Shown here: piece after piece, positions 11,693 through 22,308 of the stretch
Position numbering within the stretch: position 1 is the stretch's first letter
Layout: the number at the start of each line of letters is the position of its first letter
NCBI GenBank assembly: GCA_964034945.1
Contig: OZ035963.1
Location: 62,035,182 to 62,099,181 of the forward strand
Length of the DNA: 64,000 nt
From: Chrysopilus asiliformis
Taxonomy: Eukaryota; Arthropoda; Insecta; Diptera; Rhagionidae
Direction: 5' to 3'
Position numbers and translations under genes: made by a program
The notes under the pieces: model-generated
Databases searched by the model: none
Told to the model about the DNA's origin: nothing
The model's input: only the letters and a program-made list of their open reading frames with translations

Positions 11693-11852
11693 CTTCATAA
11701 CTCTCAAGATTATGAAATATCCCTGCTGGTAACGTTGGCTGACGACTGTAAGATGAACTAAATCCAGACCAAGAAGGTCCCGGCCACGATACGACTTCTA
11801 CATTTGCAAGCTCCTCAGTTTGACTCTGAAGTTCCGGATCCATGCTGTTCGT
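11693..11852 (-). CDS. hAT transposase exon 2 (linker)
   Basis: A 160-bp exon bounded by acceptor TTTTCTTTAG and donor GAAG|GTAAGAAA on the minus strand. It keeps phase 0 in and phase 1 out, exactly as needed by exons 1 and 3. It encodes a Ser/Pro/Glu-rich linker (starts TNSMDPELQSQTEE) between the BED finger and the catalytic core. No domain expected. A start at the internal ATG (11843) is possible but would lose the DNA-binding finger. Confidence 0.75.
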
Positions 11853-12064
11853 CTAAAGAAAATGATCACGACTTTGAATAAGGAAAACAGTGTCTTATTT
11901 ATAGGCGGGGGCTTTAATTATAGAGGGTTTAAAACGTCAATACGTTATTAGGATAACCAAATTAATTTTCTTGCCACTCCGGGACAAGATGAGAGACGGG
12001 GTGAGAAAGAATATCCGGAACGGAAAAAGTATAGAATACAAAATTTTTTTTGAATTATTATATG

Positions 12065-12088
12065 TACTAATATATAAAAATGAGTTGG

Positions 12089-12135
<47 letters not shown>

Positions 12136-12571
12136 TCCTCTTTCACGCAAACACGGCTGAACCGATTGATTTGAAATTTGGCATGAATGTCTGTAGTAGT
12201 TCTGGTTCCAACATAGGCATACGGAAAAGTAGCGCGAGGGGTGGGGGGAGTAAGGGGAGGGGGTAAAGTCATCTCGAAACTTAGTTTTCCCTGTATGTTA
12301 CTCTTTCGCGGGGAAACTACTAAACCGATTGGCCTGAAATTTGGCACAGATGTTCGTCGTGGGTTCCCCAACATAGACCCATTAAAAAGTAGCCCGAGAG
12401 GTGGGGGTGTAAGGCGAGGGGGTAAAGTCATCTCGAAACTTAGTTTTCCCTCTATGTTACCCTTTCGCGGGGAAACTACTAAACCGATTGGCCTAAAGTT
12501 TAGCTTCAACACAGGCCATCAAAAAAAAATTTGAAAAAACTTATCCCGGCAACGACGGGTATGCAAGCTAG
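12065..12571 (+). mobile_element. Non-autonomous Helitron-like element, copy 1 (507 bp)
   Basis: Begins TACTAATATATAAAAATGAG, then a (GTCT)n microsatellite (about 12090-12136). It ends with a short hairpin CCCGGCAACGACGGG followed by GCAAGCTAG. A GC-rich 3' hairpin a few bases before a terminal CTAG, with insertion next to T, is typical of Helitrons (family knowledge), although the 5' end is not a clear TC. Internally, a block with ACCGATTGGCCTGAAATTT and CTTTCGCGGGGAAACTACT is tandemly repeated with ~160-bp period (about 12166, 12325, 12486). A second copy in opposite orientation is at 61159-61545. It lies in intron 1 of the hAT gene. Confidence 0.72.
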
Positions 12572-12740
12572 TATGGTATTCAGGAACCGGTTCTGCGAAA
12601 ATCGGATACCCGGATACCCGGTTCTGAGTCCGATTACACGATACTCGGTTCTTGGACTCGGAACCGAGTGCCCCGGTTCTCGGTTCCTCCCCAGACGGGT
12701 ATCCGGTTCCATAAAATTACGGTTCTCAACAGCCCTAACA
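12572..12740. repeat. GAACCG/GGATACCCG-rich small element
   Basis: About 170 bp composed of overlapping GAACCG, GGTTCT, GGATACCCG and ACTCGG motifs in both orientations. On the minus strand it begins TTAGGGCTGTTGAGAACCG. The other end, inverted, reads TATGGTATTCAGGAACCG, giving imperfect inverted termini. TAGGGCTGTT resembles hAT-type ends, so this may be a hAT MITE. It directly abuts both the Helitron-like 3' end (CTAG at 12571) and the splice donor of hAT exon 1. Confidence 0.45.
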
Positions 12741-12745
12741 TTTAC

Positions 12746-12943
12746 CTCCATCTGATTTTGATCAGCTCCTGTTATCTCAGAATATCCGCACTCCCACTCG
12801 GTCGCGTGTTTATGTTTTAAGTGTTGTAACATGTTGGAAGTATTTCCTTTACATTTTATTAATTTCTTGCACAACACACACATAACACCACCTTGAGTTT
12901 GTTTAACAAAATACCTCCAAGCCTTACTCTTTGGTGGAGACAT
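12746..12943 (-). CDS. hAT transposase exon 1 (BED zinc finger)
   Basis: Encodes residues 1-66, from ATG at 12943 to the donor GAG|GTAAAT (12746). The peptide begins MSPPKSKAWRYFVK and carries a BED finger: aromatic W9/Y11/F12, Cys22-x2-Cys25, then His41 and His46 in MLQHLKHKH. BED fingers bind the subterminal DNA of hAT elements and also occur in host ZBED proteins. An upstream in-frame ATG at 13039 would add 32 residues; I prefer 12943 because BED proteins commonly start just before the finger. The reading frame also runs on into the intron, which is why the unspliced frame looks longer. Confidence 0.82.
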
Positions 12944-15762
12944 AATGTAAAATAGCTTACTAGCAACCTTCTTTTCAAATAGCAAAACTACAAAAACAGG
13001 ACTCAACAATTTACAAGAGAGGTCTCCAGCCCATAGCACTCAGGAAACACAAGCAAATTTTGCTATGGAACACGTATGAATGTTACAGGAAAACATCACT
13101 TCTAACAATACACAACATCCAAAACAGAATCAACCCCGATAGCTAAGCCTTTGGTGAAACTACTGTCGAACCAACGGTAGCGTTTTCAAAGAGTGCCGCA
13201 TCACTTTTCAAACGCTCTGGGAGAGTTTTCCCTTATATACAAGCGATACGAGAGAATATGTGTATATGTTTTATAAGTTTTTCCTTTCTTCTCTCCGCAC
13301 TCTTTCGGCTTAGGTTTGTGTATAAGTCGTTTTTGCCGTCAAATGAAGGTTGGAACTGGAGAAGGATTAAAAAAAACCGATTTATCATTTGATTAATTGT
13401 TTCCTTATGATTAATCGATTAATCGAAACAGAATAATCGATTTTATTTCGACCGAAAGATTAATCGTTGCCATTTCTTAATGAAACCAATGATGGGTGGA
13501 TGGCTGCCGATTGCTGCTTTTTGAACGTAATTTTATATTGAAAGACTACTACGAAACCGCATCATAAATATTTTTCCTTCAAATCGTTTACTATTTCCCA
13601 TAGAACAGTGACCGGTACTGTTTTCCTATCACATTAACGCTTTGTAAAATGCCGCCATGCAAATCGTTGAATCTTTGACTCCGATTTCAACCCCCAACAA
13701 GATTTCCTTTTGTGATTCTTATTTGACAAACGACTAAAAACAACGTCTATGAATGGAATTAGACAAGTTTGAAATTGTTTCTCAGCCATAAACATGCAAA
13801 TTAAGACGCTTTCAGATGGCGGCATGATTTATGAACGTTTTTTTTTTTTGCTTTTGTTATTTATGGGGGGTTTTCCATTTTCACGGTGAAAAGGCAATGA
13901 ATTTGTTTAACAACAATGAATATTATGTCATCAAATGTGGATAAGAAGTTTTTACGGTGTGTTATTTATCCGCAATATCAATTATGCTTCTTTAAGATAG
14001 AGTGCTTAAAAAGCGAACGATCTGTGGATATAGGATAAAATGATTTCACGTTTTTTTTTGCAAATATAGCGTTTAGGTCCGTCCAACGACGGGTAACAGC
14101 AATCTTGCATTTAGAGAATGTCCAAAAAATAAACCCCAACATACTCAAAATACGTTTTAAGGGCTTCAGAATGTGAAAAACTCCATTTTATTATAAATAT
14201 TTTTGTTTTTCCAGTGGCGTACGTGTATTTTTCAAGTGAAAGTATCGAAAGAATTTTTTCACTCACGTCTGTGGGCGTTTACGAATTTAAAATCGGAACT
14301 CAAAACCGTATCAAAATCCATTTAGTGGTTTAAGAGATAAAAGGTGGTGGCATTCGCATCGCGCGGGGGGAAGTGGTTTGAGTGGGCGAAATTTCTCCTT
14401 GACAGTCGGCCTGCATAACACAAAAAACCGTATTAAGATCCATTCAGTGGTTCAGGAGATAATAGGCGAGGGGTTTAAAGGGGAGCCGATACCGAGCCAA
14501 TATCCATCGTGTGATATCTTAAATGAAAGAGCTTTGAAAAATAACTCAGGAAAAAACAAAACCAGAAAGGATCAAATAAAAAAATCTATAATTTTTTTAA
14601 AGTCTAAAAGAAAAATTGCTTTCCTACGAAAATCACAGCGAAATTTTCTGCCAATCGGTTTACGCGTTTTACGTGTAAAACCATAAAGTCAAAAAAATAC
14701 GTCACAATTTTTCATATTAACACAGAGTGCAAATATCTGAAAAATCTGTGAAATACAGAGATTTTTCCTGGAAAGCAAAAATCTAAAATATATTCATTTT
14801 AATTATTCTAAAATCGACAATTCTCGATATTCGTTTGGAGAAAAAATTCGCAACAAAACCGTTTCTAAATCAATCGGTATGTAAACAATCGATGGAAATG
14901 TGTAAATTGGCGCCTCGCCAAAAGGAAAATTCAGCAAGAAACCTCCTATCTTATTGTATTTAAAGATAATCAATGTTTATTTTGCAGATAAATAAATATT
15001 TACATAAAAGACGTAAAAACTTTTTGAACATCCGCTTTTGGATGAAAATACGTCAGCAATTATTGCCAATCTGGTATACAAATGATCTACATTTAAATAA
15101 TCTTAATTTTTCCATATGAACACAAGACGAAATCATCCTCAAGTACATAACATTAGATAAACAATTTTGTATTTTTATTATCAAATTCGTTGCTGAGTCG
15201 AAAGATCAAATAAAAAAATCCAGTTTTATTAAATGGCCGTCAAATTAAATGCCCCTCGGAAGAGGATAACAATTTTTCTAATAAAAGCAATTTCCTTTTC
15301 AATAAAACTGGAATTAAACGTTAAAACCTAATATTGCAAAATTAAAATTTTTAGAAGCAAAAAAAAAATCACCCCATTGCGCAGAAAAATTAGTTATGCT
15401 GCACCCATCATATTGAAAAACGCTTGTCACAAAAAGTTTTTACCTTAAGTTTTATTCAGTTTCAATACGACTTTTTTTTAAATTATATTTCGCAATTGTT
15501 AATTTCTGCGATGTGCATTATTATAAGTAACAGACATTGAGGGGTTTTAATATGGAAAGATGTGCAATTATGCTTTCGCGGCACGTTCACGATCGACGAT
15601 CACAATCGCATTAGTAAAACATTTCAAAGATTGTTGGACATTTTGTCGATGATCGTTGGTTTATAATAATAGACTTGTTTCGACTGCGTTTATTTATCTT
15701 GTATTACAATGAATATAATGTCAAGGACATTATATTAAAAAAACGATTCTGTAATATTTTTT
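12944..15762. other. Gene-free stretch upstream of the hAT gene
   Basis: No host gene recognised. 13389-13466 contains a cluster of TGATTAAT and ATTAATCG motifs, listed separately. A phrase ATCCATTYAGTGGTTYARGAGATAA is duplicated (about 14317 and 14438), and a reverse copy lies near 16375, so it belongs to a dispersed repeat. A solitary CAGTGGCGTACG at 14214 looks like one end of a lost hAT MITE. Open frames of about 100 codons or less look random. Confidence 0.4.
13389..13466. promoter_or_regulatory. Cluster of TGATTAAT / ATTAATCG motifs
   Basis: Within about 80 bp there are two TGATTAAT sites (13390, 13408), a CGATTAATCG palindrome, an ATAATCGAT and a further AGATTAATCG. TGATTAAT matches the composite Exd/PBX-Hox site (established knowledge), so an enhancer is possible. 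The cluster also lies just upstream of the hAT gene, and hAT transposases recognise short subterminal repeats, so it might instead be part of the element's 5' end. Confidence 0.3.
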
Positions 15763-15766
15763 TTAA

Positions 15767-15962
15767 CACATTGACTGCCATGGCTATCATTTTTCAAAGC
15801 CAGTGAAAATTTGCACTAAGATTCATGAGGGGTCTCTGCTATCATTTTCGATAGCCAGATCTACATTCTACATAATACATACATTCATACATACATTCAA
15901 TCGGTCTACATGTATAGGCATTTCCTTTACATTTTTGCAAAATTGGTTCGGCAGTCAACGTG
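15767..15962. mobile_element. TTAA-type MITE, 196 bp
   Basis: TTAA at 15763-15766 and 15963-15966 flanks inverted ends CACATTGACTGCC and CACGTTGACTGCC (one mismatch). Internally CTATCATTTTTCAAAGCC and CTATCATTTTCGATAGCC form a local repeat. Non-coding. The target duplication points to a piggyBac-type mobiliser. Confidence 0.85.
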
Positions 15963-16037
15963 TTAATGGAATTTCAGTGCATTTAAAAATTCGATTGGCC
16001 ACAATTTTGTGGTTCACTATAGAATATCGCAATTGAC

Positions 16038-16284
16038 CAGTGGCGGCTCGTGTATATTTGAAATGAGGAGGCAAAGTTTTTTTTAGTTCTATAAATTTTT
16101 TTATGATACGACATTTCGACATTAGAGTATAGGATTTTCTTTTAAATTATTATTTTCTGAACATACAGATTTTTATACAGTCCATTATAGTATAAAAAAT
16201 TAAAGGCATACGTTAGAAAAACATTTTTATAAAATGTTATGAGGATGCAATGCCTCCGTTGCCTCCCCTATAAAGCCGCCACTG
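16038..16284. mobile_element. hAT MITE, 247 bp, perfect 8-bp TSD
   Basis: Inverted ends CAGTGGCGGCT (11 bp, perfect) with identical 8-bp flanks CAATTGAC at 16030-16037 and 16285-16292. CAGTGGCGGC ends with 8-bp duplications define a hAT MITE type found widely in insects (from memory). The interior is non-coding; subterminal GGAGGCAAAG/TTGCCTCC repeats extend the inverted structure. The intact duplication means it has not been rearranged since insertion. Confidence 0.93.
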
Positions 16285-16861
16285 CAATTGACTCGAATGA
16301 GAAGTACGTGAAAGGCGTAAATCGTTCCCTGCGACGAATATTGACCTCACCGCTTGCCTGTGAACCCCTCTCCTGCTATCTCCTGAACCGTTAGAGCAAT
16401 TTTGATGCCATTTTCATTATTTGATAGATTGTCTTCGAAACAACCATCCTGAGCTATGCTTCGGCATTGAAGGGTCTTCCCCTAAGCTCTAGCTGGAACT
16501 ATAAAAAAAAATTCGTCCACAAAGATCGAACTCATCCTTTATTAGTAAACAAATTTTCCATGGATAGAGCTTTCAGAAGTAACAAATCGAAGTTAGTTAT
16601 TTCGAAGTGATTTTTTAAACTAGAATCTAGGATGGCGCTACACAAGTTCAACTTTCTAAAAGTTTCAGCTTTTAGTATATCATAATTTATTTCTGTATTT
16701 ATTAAAAATTAATTATTTTTGTAAATATTTTTAATTGTTCAATTAATGAAAGAATAAAAGGGCACGATTGCACTATCAGTTGTCACGCATTTTGATATCA
16801 GTCATGTTTAAAATAAACAATTCTAGTTGTGTTGGAAAGGAAGCAACAATAATAGTCGCTT

Positions 16862-17490
16862 TGATAAAAATATCGCTTAGTCAACCGTCGTTTTCTTATC
16901 ACAAAAAATTAAATAACCAAACGCATTGTTGAAACAGACTTTAAATATCACTAAAAATTCCACAAAGGAACGTAAGCTACATGAAAAGTGATAAGAATTT
17001 CCAACCACAGTCAAAAATATTGAAACCCATTTGCGCAAACGTAAATAATTTTTACCTAGAAAAAAACTATAAATGATAAGAATTTCAACTTTCTTATCAG
17101 CTGAGTACATTTTTGATAAGTTAAGCTTATCACCTTCACCAGATGCCTTCGAGTGTTTTTCCATACGTTTTACAAACAACGATCTGATGTAACTTTGGAA
17201 ATTTTCTAATTTAAATTTTCTTATCCGCCTGATTAGAAGACTTATTAAAAATTAAAGAAAAAAAAGCGCATACTTCATAAAATGTATATATATTTTTTTG
17301 AAATATCTGAAACTTTATAGCGGTGACCAGGATAACCAATTTTATCTTATCTAAGGTGGAAATAATATTTGAAGTAAATATTTTTTATATGATAAACGAC
17401 TCAGATAATGCAGCTGTGAAAGACTTTTCGAACAAAAAAACGACATACACACGAGATAAGATATGTACACAATCTAAATGTGATAAAGTT
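16862..17490. promoter_or_regulatory. Dense WGATAR cluster (candidate GATA-factor module)
   Basis: About 13 WGATAR matches in about 625 bp on both strands, at roughly 16862, 16895, 16988, 17074, 17093, 17114, 17125, 17343, 17348, 17389, 17403, 17453 and 17480, seven of them in the stronger GATAAG form with an A/T before. With this base composition I would expect about 2-3 by chance. Clustered GATAAG sites are typical of insect gut and fat-body enhancers bound by GATA factors. No gene overlaps it; the minus-strand 100-codon frame here is probably a by-product. Confidence 0.4.
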
Positions 17491-18056
17491 TTATAAAAAG
17501 ATCTTTGTCTGATTTTTATACAATTTGAGGCGTGAAATTGTTTGGAAATTATTTTATTTTTTACGTAATAAATTCATTCAGCCGGATTTTCAAGATTTTG
17601 ATCAGTGACGCAGTTTTGCAATGTATTTTAAATGGTAGACATGTTGGCTACTGGATAAAACTCCTCAACTTCAAATGCACTTCGTCAATCGATGGTGACG
17701 ATGAAAAATTGTAAAAAACTGATTTAAGTATTTGTAAATTTAGCAAATCAGTAGAAAGAAGAGCTAAAAATACAAAAATGTGCATGATTTTTTCAAAATT
17801 TTGGACTTTAAATATTTTGTTTTGTTGTAAAACATTAAAATCAAACTTCGCTATACAAGAAAAACTGTCTTTATAAATTTTTTTGTGTGGAAAAAGTTGA
17901 AATTTTAACTCCAGCGCATTTTTTTAACCATTCTTTCAAAGCATCTCTAGAGCAGGCATGCTTAGAAATCACGTCAGCAAAAGTTTAACTTCAAAAACTC
18001 ACAAACATCAAAACAGAAATTTCAGTCTGTAGCTGTCCGTAAAATTCTCGGCCTTA

Positions 18057-18196
18057 GGGCCCAGTTATAGCGATCAGTAAACTTCTGTCAGTGAAATTTT
18101 TTAATTCCGATTTCTTTACTTGGGTGTAGAAGAAGTAAATAAATCTGGATTAAAAAAATTTACTGATCATTCTTACGGAACGCTATAACTGGGCCC
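18057..18196. mobile_element. Palindromic MITE with TTA duplication, 140 bp
   Basis: Inverted ends GGGCCCAGTTATAGCG, 16 bp perfect, flanked by TTA on both sides (18054-18056, 18197-18199), with GATCAGTAAA/TTTACTGATC continuing the palindrome inside. A 3-bp TWA duplication is the PIF/Harbinger signature. A related single end (GGGCCCAGTTGTAAC) occurs at about 52867. Confidence 0.82.
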
Positions 18197-18224
18197 TTAC
18201 GAACCTCCATCCCCCTTCATCAAG

Positions 18225-18306
18225 CTTTTTCGCGACTTTTTGAGTAGATACAACCGCAGATCCCACCCCCTCTCCCCTAGAAATGTGACGTATTTCATGG
18301 ACCGAC
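18225..18306 (-). repeat. Partial copy of GGGGYTGTCCATAAAATACGTCAC family
   Basis: Contains CTTTTTCGCGACTTTT and GTGACGTATTTCATGGAC, as in the full element at 57270-57436. Other end fragments of the family: 19589-19610, 22559-22583, 25871-25890, 30908-30930 and 46397-46415. Confidence 0.6.
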
Positions 18307-18444
18307 CGCTATCGGTTCCTATCATTCCGAACTTCCAATTCCGATCATTTAACAGTCGGATACAAAATCTACATAACTGCCATGTAAAACTCTAAGTACA
18401 GCCAAGGAAAAGAAATTCCATTTGATGAACGCAAGTTTTTCTTG

Positions 18445-18555
18445 GAGTTTCAAACCTTACAAATGTCGTAATCTCATCTGTCGTCTGCATTTCGTACAAA
18501 TATGTAGGTGCAACAGCGGAGAAGATTTTTTTTTTACCAGAACTGCAATATAAGA
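18445..18555 (+). repeat. Solo unit of ~135-bp repeat family B
   Basis: Contains TTTCAAACCTTACAAATGTC, CTGTCGTCTGCATTT and ATGTAGGTGCAACAGCGGAG in the same order and spacing as units in the tandem arrays at 32.25, 35.7 and 37.8 kb. Confidence 0.65.
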
Positions 18556-21500
18556 AGCTAGAAATTTGAATTGTTGAAAATGTTCAGACTGAACTCCAAG
18601 CTTGGATGTTATACCAACAAGAACACTCCAAAAGCTTAATATTGAAATCTTTTATAAAATAAAACCACCCAAATTTATGAAAGAACTAAGAGAAAAAAAA
18701 CTCGTTAAGCCCTATTTACCCAATTTACATTTTAACTAAAAAAATCTAATAAAACAAAAAAAAAAATCTAATAACTTTTTTTTTTTTTCATAAAAGAAAA
18801 GCGAAAAAAATCATCAGTAAACAGGCAGCTGAAAGGAAAAAATAGATGAGCAAGGAAGAAAAATTCCTTTTCCTTCAACAAAACACACACACACATTCTT
18901 ACGAATCACTCTATCTCACGGAAATATTTTTTATCGTCGCCACCTTGTAAAGCCATCCCTCAAGGAAATTCATTTCCTTCGTTGAAATATTGCGCAATAA
19001 ATCTTGAAAAGCTCTCCTTTTGTGTATGGAAAACGTTGATTCCTTCGTTTTAATGCCACTTCGAAGGCGAATTGTTCCCCTTTACCCCTCCTATTCAGTA
19101 CCCTTTGTGCTATAATCGAGATATCCTAGACATTGGGCCAACATTGAAAGAGGGGTTGACTAATACCACAAATTATTTTAAGTATCATGGATAGCTTTTG
19201 TTGTGACACACAATAGGGACAGACTATATTCGTTGTTCGTACACAAACGATGGGCTGTTCTCCTCACTTTACTTTCTTGAGTTATTTGAGCAGTTAAATT
19301 TTAAAAGAACAGCACGTTACTTTCTTATATTAAAAATCAGTCTCTTCACAATTCACCTATCAAGGAGTCGATTTTTTTAGCCTACGGTCTCACAAAAATT
19401 GTCAGTTTCTGCAAAAATTACAAAAAAAGAATCCCACATTTGTTGGATATCTCGAAAACGGCTCGAGGCATAAAATTATGGTGCTGGGGAAAAAATACAG
19501 AGAATGTTTTTAAGGCAAGTTTTAAACAATTGCAGAAAAATGCTAAAGATTTGCTAAAATTTCGGGGAGTTCGGAAGGACGAAAATTAGCGTGATGTATT
19601 TTATGGACAGCTCCTAAAATCGGAGATTTCTCTTTAAAGTCAGATTTAAAAAATCGAAGATATTTCGTATACCTAAAAATCTTATAAAAATACCAGAATT
19701 GAGGCACAGTAGGGCGTGGAAATTTTTATAAAAGAGGTAAAAATATTGAAAAACATTGAAAAACTGTTCAAAAGTTTTTCTGTTACTTTACCTCAGATTC
19801 CTCCTTCCCCTTTCCCCCTGTTTTGTGTTACTTTCCTGTTGCAAAATATTCGATCCTCACAAAAAATGAAAAACCTTTTCCAGGTTTCTACCCACAAACG
19901 GTTGAAGAAAAACATAAGGAAAATCGATTTTGCATGTTTTCTTCCACATGTGAATGAAATAAAATAAACGAAACCGAAAAGGACCTTCCGAGCTAAACAA
20001 CAACCAAGGGTAAACACCAAGTGTGAAGGGCAGACTATAAGAATTGGGATATCACTTGATTTTCTCACTAATAGCGAATTATCCTGTCGACTGCGCCAAA
20101 AATCAAAACTTAGCTAATGGGAAGAAAACCTTGTGATATGTTTTTAACTAGGAGTTAACCAAGATTTAATCAATCTATGTTAGAAACATCTACATGAAAG
20201 TATCTTTAAAAAAAGAGGGACGCGTGGCGTTACAGGCATAACCAACAGCCGAGGGAATCCCTCGCTTATATCTTGGCGAGTGTACGTACAACTTATCGAT
20301 CGACTGGCGTACAACGTTGACGACGTCACATAGAGGCATTAAACTACTACTCATCTAGTGTGATTTCGTCTTCTACGTTTCCCGCGCCGGATCGCAACGA
20401 TGGGGCAAAATCCTGTAGCGTGCAAGCACGCAAAAACAAAGATGGCAACCATAGAAGGGATATAAACCATTTACTCGGTCGTCGTATTGATTTTCCACCG
20501 AAGCACACGTCACTCTATGGATAGGTGTGTGGCTATAGAATACGCCAGGATTATGTAGAAGCGTCCTGCTGGTCTTGCTGTACGATAAAACGACGCGGCG
20601 GAGTTCCAATGTACTTGAGGTTGTCTATTTTGTCGGCGCTGCTGTTACTTAATACTGAAGATTCTGAAACCATTAGGGCAGATCCTTTTACACCACCCCA
20701 CAGTACGTTTATTCTATGGACAATGTTATCGATCCGGGATTCCCCATTGCCTCCCGGATACCTTCTCAAGGCGGGAACGCTTCCAAAACCGAAAAACTCC
20801 AATACAGACGGTCGACGGGCTTTCGTAACATTCGAAATGTGTGTTATATCCTTGGGACATGTCGTGAAACTGTGTTGGTACACACATGAACAAATGACGT
20901 TTTCCCTATTTTATCAATAACTGCGCTGTCATAGAATCCAGGAATCCTTATTATAGCAGCCGATGGGATTCTATACTTGTATGTCGTCCCAGACCATGGC
21001 CAACTTTTGCGCGGAACTATCGATTTTTTCTGCGTAGTCGGTTGGCCGTTTTTCTACTTCGCGAGCACATTTCACAATCCGACCGTTATTTGAACCGAGC
21101 CCTTTCTCACACACACTACGAAACGTACAGGATATCCTGTTATCCTTGCGATCCCAGTATAGTTATGCGAAATTGAGGTGGAACGCGTTGTGGGTTTTTT
21201 TTTGTATTCTCCGTTGTAGCCTCATTTATGTGTGCGAATTCCGATTACGTGTCCTGCCAAAGACGCAATTCTTATCCAGTAGACCTTCAGCCTTGTTCCG
21301 TTCAAATTCATGTTCCCTTGTCCTTCACATAAATATACACTGCTGTCTCGAAGCAAATACACTCACTATTCCGAGGATTATATATTCGAGGCCTTTTTTT
21401 CTCGCGTGCTGCTGGCAAAGAACACGAAGGGGTCGTTTGTGAGGCAATGGGAATTAAGTGAAGAAAATTACGAAAGCAAGAACACAGAAAATAAAGAATA

Positions 21501-22230
21501 CAGAAAATAAATGGAAAGAAAATGCCTAGGAAAATCGGAACAGGACGAAAGATTCAAAAGGAACTTAAGAATCAAAATGGCTGCCATGGTAACCGCCATA
21601 ATACACCTCAACAGGACATAAATATAGAGACCAGTTTTTTCAGTCTGCTCCACTGAAATAAATGTTTCTTGCAAAATAAGAAAAAAAGGACTTCGTGGTG
21701 TACATAAAAACGTACCTAAATATAATTCGATTAAAACCGGAAGAGGGGTGTTTTTTTTAATTTATTTATCTTGGGACTACCTACCCTAGATTGTTTCTCG
21801 AAAAAAAAAACACACGACTTATATTTCGTTATGCGAAATTATGATTGGACTCTCTCAAATGGCTATTTCGTACGAGATTAGATTTTTGCGAAAACATTCT
21901 TTTGGCCTCTTTTAAAATTAGGTCTCAAATAATTTAAGGCCGAATGTTGGCGCGCGTTTCAATTTTAATGAACTTTGTTTTTAAAATATGGTATTATTAG
22001 GATTTCATGGATTTTGAATGTATGTTATTTGAAAAAAAAAATTGTTTTTCCGTCCTATTAACTTTTAGTGGTGGAAATCTTTGCATCGGTAAATGTTGTT
22101 AGGCTGTTTCTAACATTATTCTCGTTTTTGTTCGCTTTTTCGGACTCATCCTCTCTCCCTCGTACGCTTTTTTACGATTTTATGTTTTTTTACGATTTCT
22201 TGCATGATATTTTATATTCTTGACGCACTA
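18556..22230. other. Gene-free stretch; GC-richer patch 20.2-21.45 kb
   Basis: No gene recognised. 20200-21450 is noticeably richer in G/C and CpG than its surroundings and has several frames of 60-130 codons on both strands, which is what balanced composition gives by chance. None shows a recognisable domain. It might be a decayed mobile element or an untranslated or regulatory region. The rest is AT-rich with a GTGATGTATTTTATGGACAG repeat end at about 19591. Confidence 0.35.
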
Positions 22231-22241
22231 CTGACGACTCA

Positions 22242-22262
22242 CCCCCCCCCCCCCCCCCCCCC
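22242..22262. repeat. Poly-C tract (21 C)
   Basis: Uninterrupted run of 21 cytosines in an otherwise AT-rich region, 180 bp before a poly-G run on the same strand. Homopolymer length is prone to sequencing error. Confidence 0.9.
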
Positions 22263-22308
22263 AAATTGGAAAAGTTTTCGAGTCGATTTCAAGATCTCCG
22301 TGTCTCTT

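Larger units (their letters stand above)
9437..12943 (-). mobile_element. hAT-superfamily transposon gene body (BED-type)
   Basis: This span covers an intact three-exon transposase reading frame (198 + 160 + 1589 bp, 648 residues). Introns have canonical junctions: exon 1 ends GAG|GTAAAT, intron 1 ends TTTCTTTAG, exon 2 ends GAAG|GTAAG, intron 2 ends TTTCTTACAG. Reading phases match across both joins and there are no in-frame stops. Terminal inverted repeats and an 8-bp target duplication were not found on either flank, so it may be an immobilised copy or a domesticated ZBED-like host gene. Three other elements sit in intron 1 or 2: a TTAA MITE, a Helitron-like element and a GAACCG-rich element. 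An AATAAA on the minus strand lies about 28 bp past the stop (9404-9409). Confidence 0.85.

Noticed and set aside
14214..14225. CAGTGGCGTACG as the start of a hAT MITE
   Set aside because: No inverted partner end within several hundred bp; at best a solitary eroded terminus.
20373..20920. Overlapping 78-131 codon frames on both strands
   Set aside because: Balanced base composition gives long frames on both strands; no domain and no coherent splice structure.
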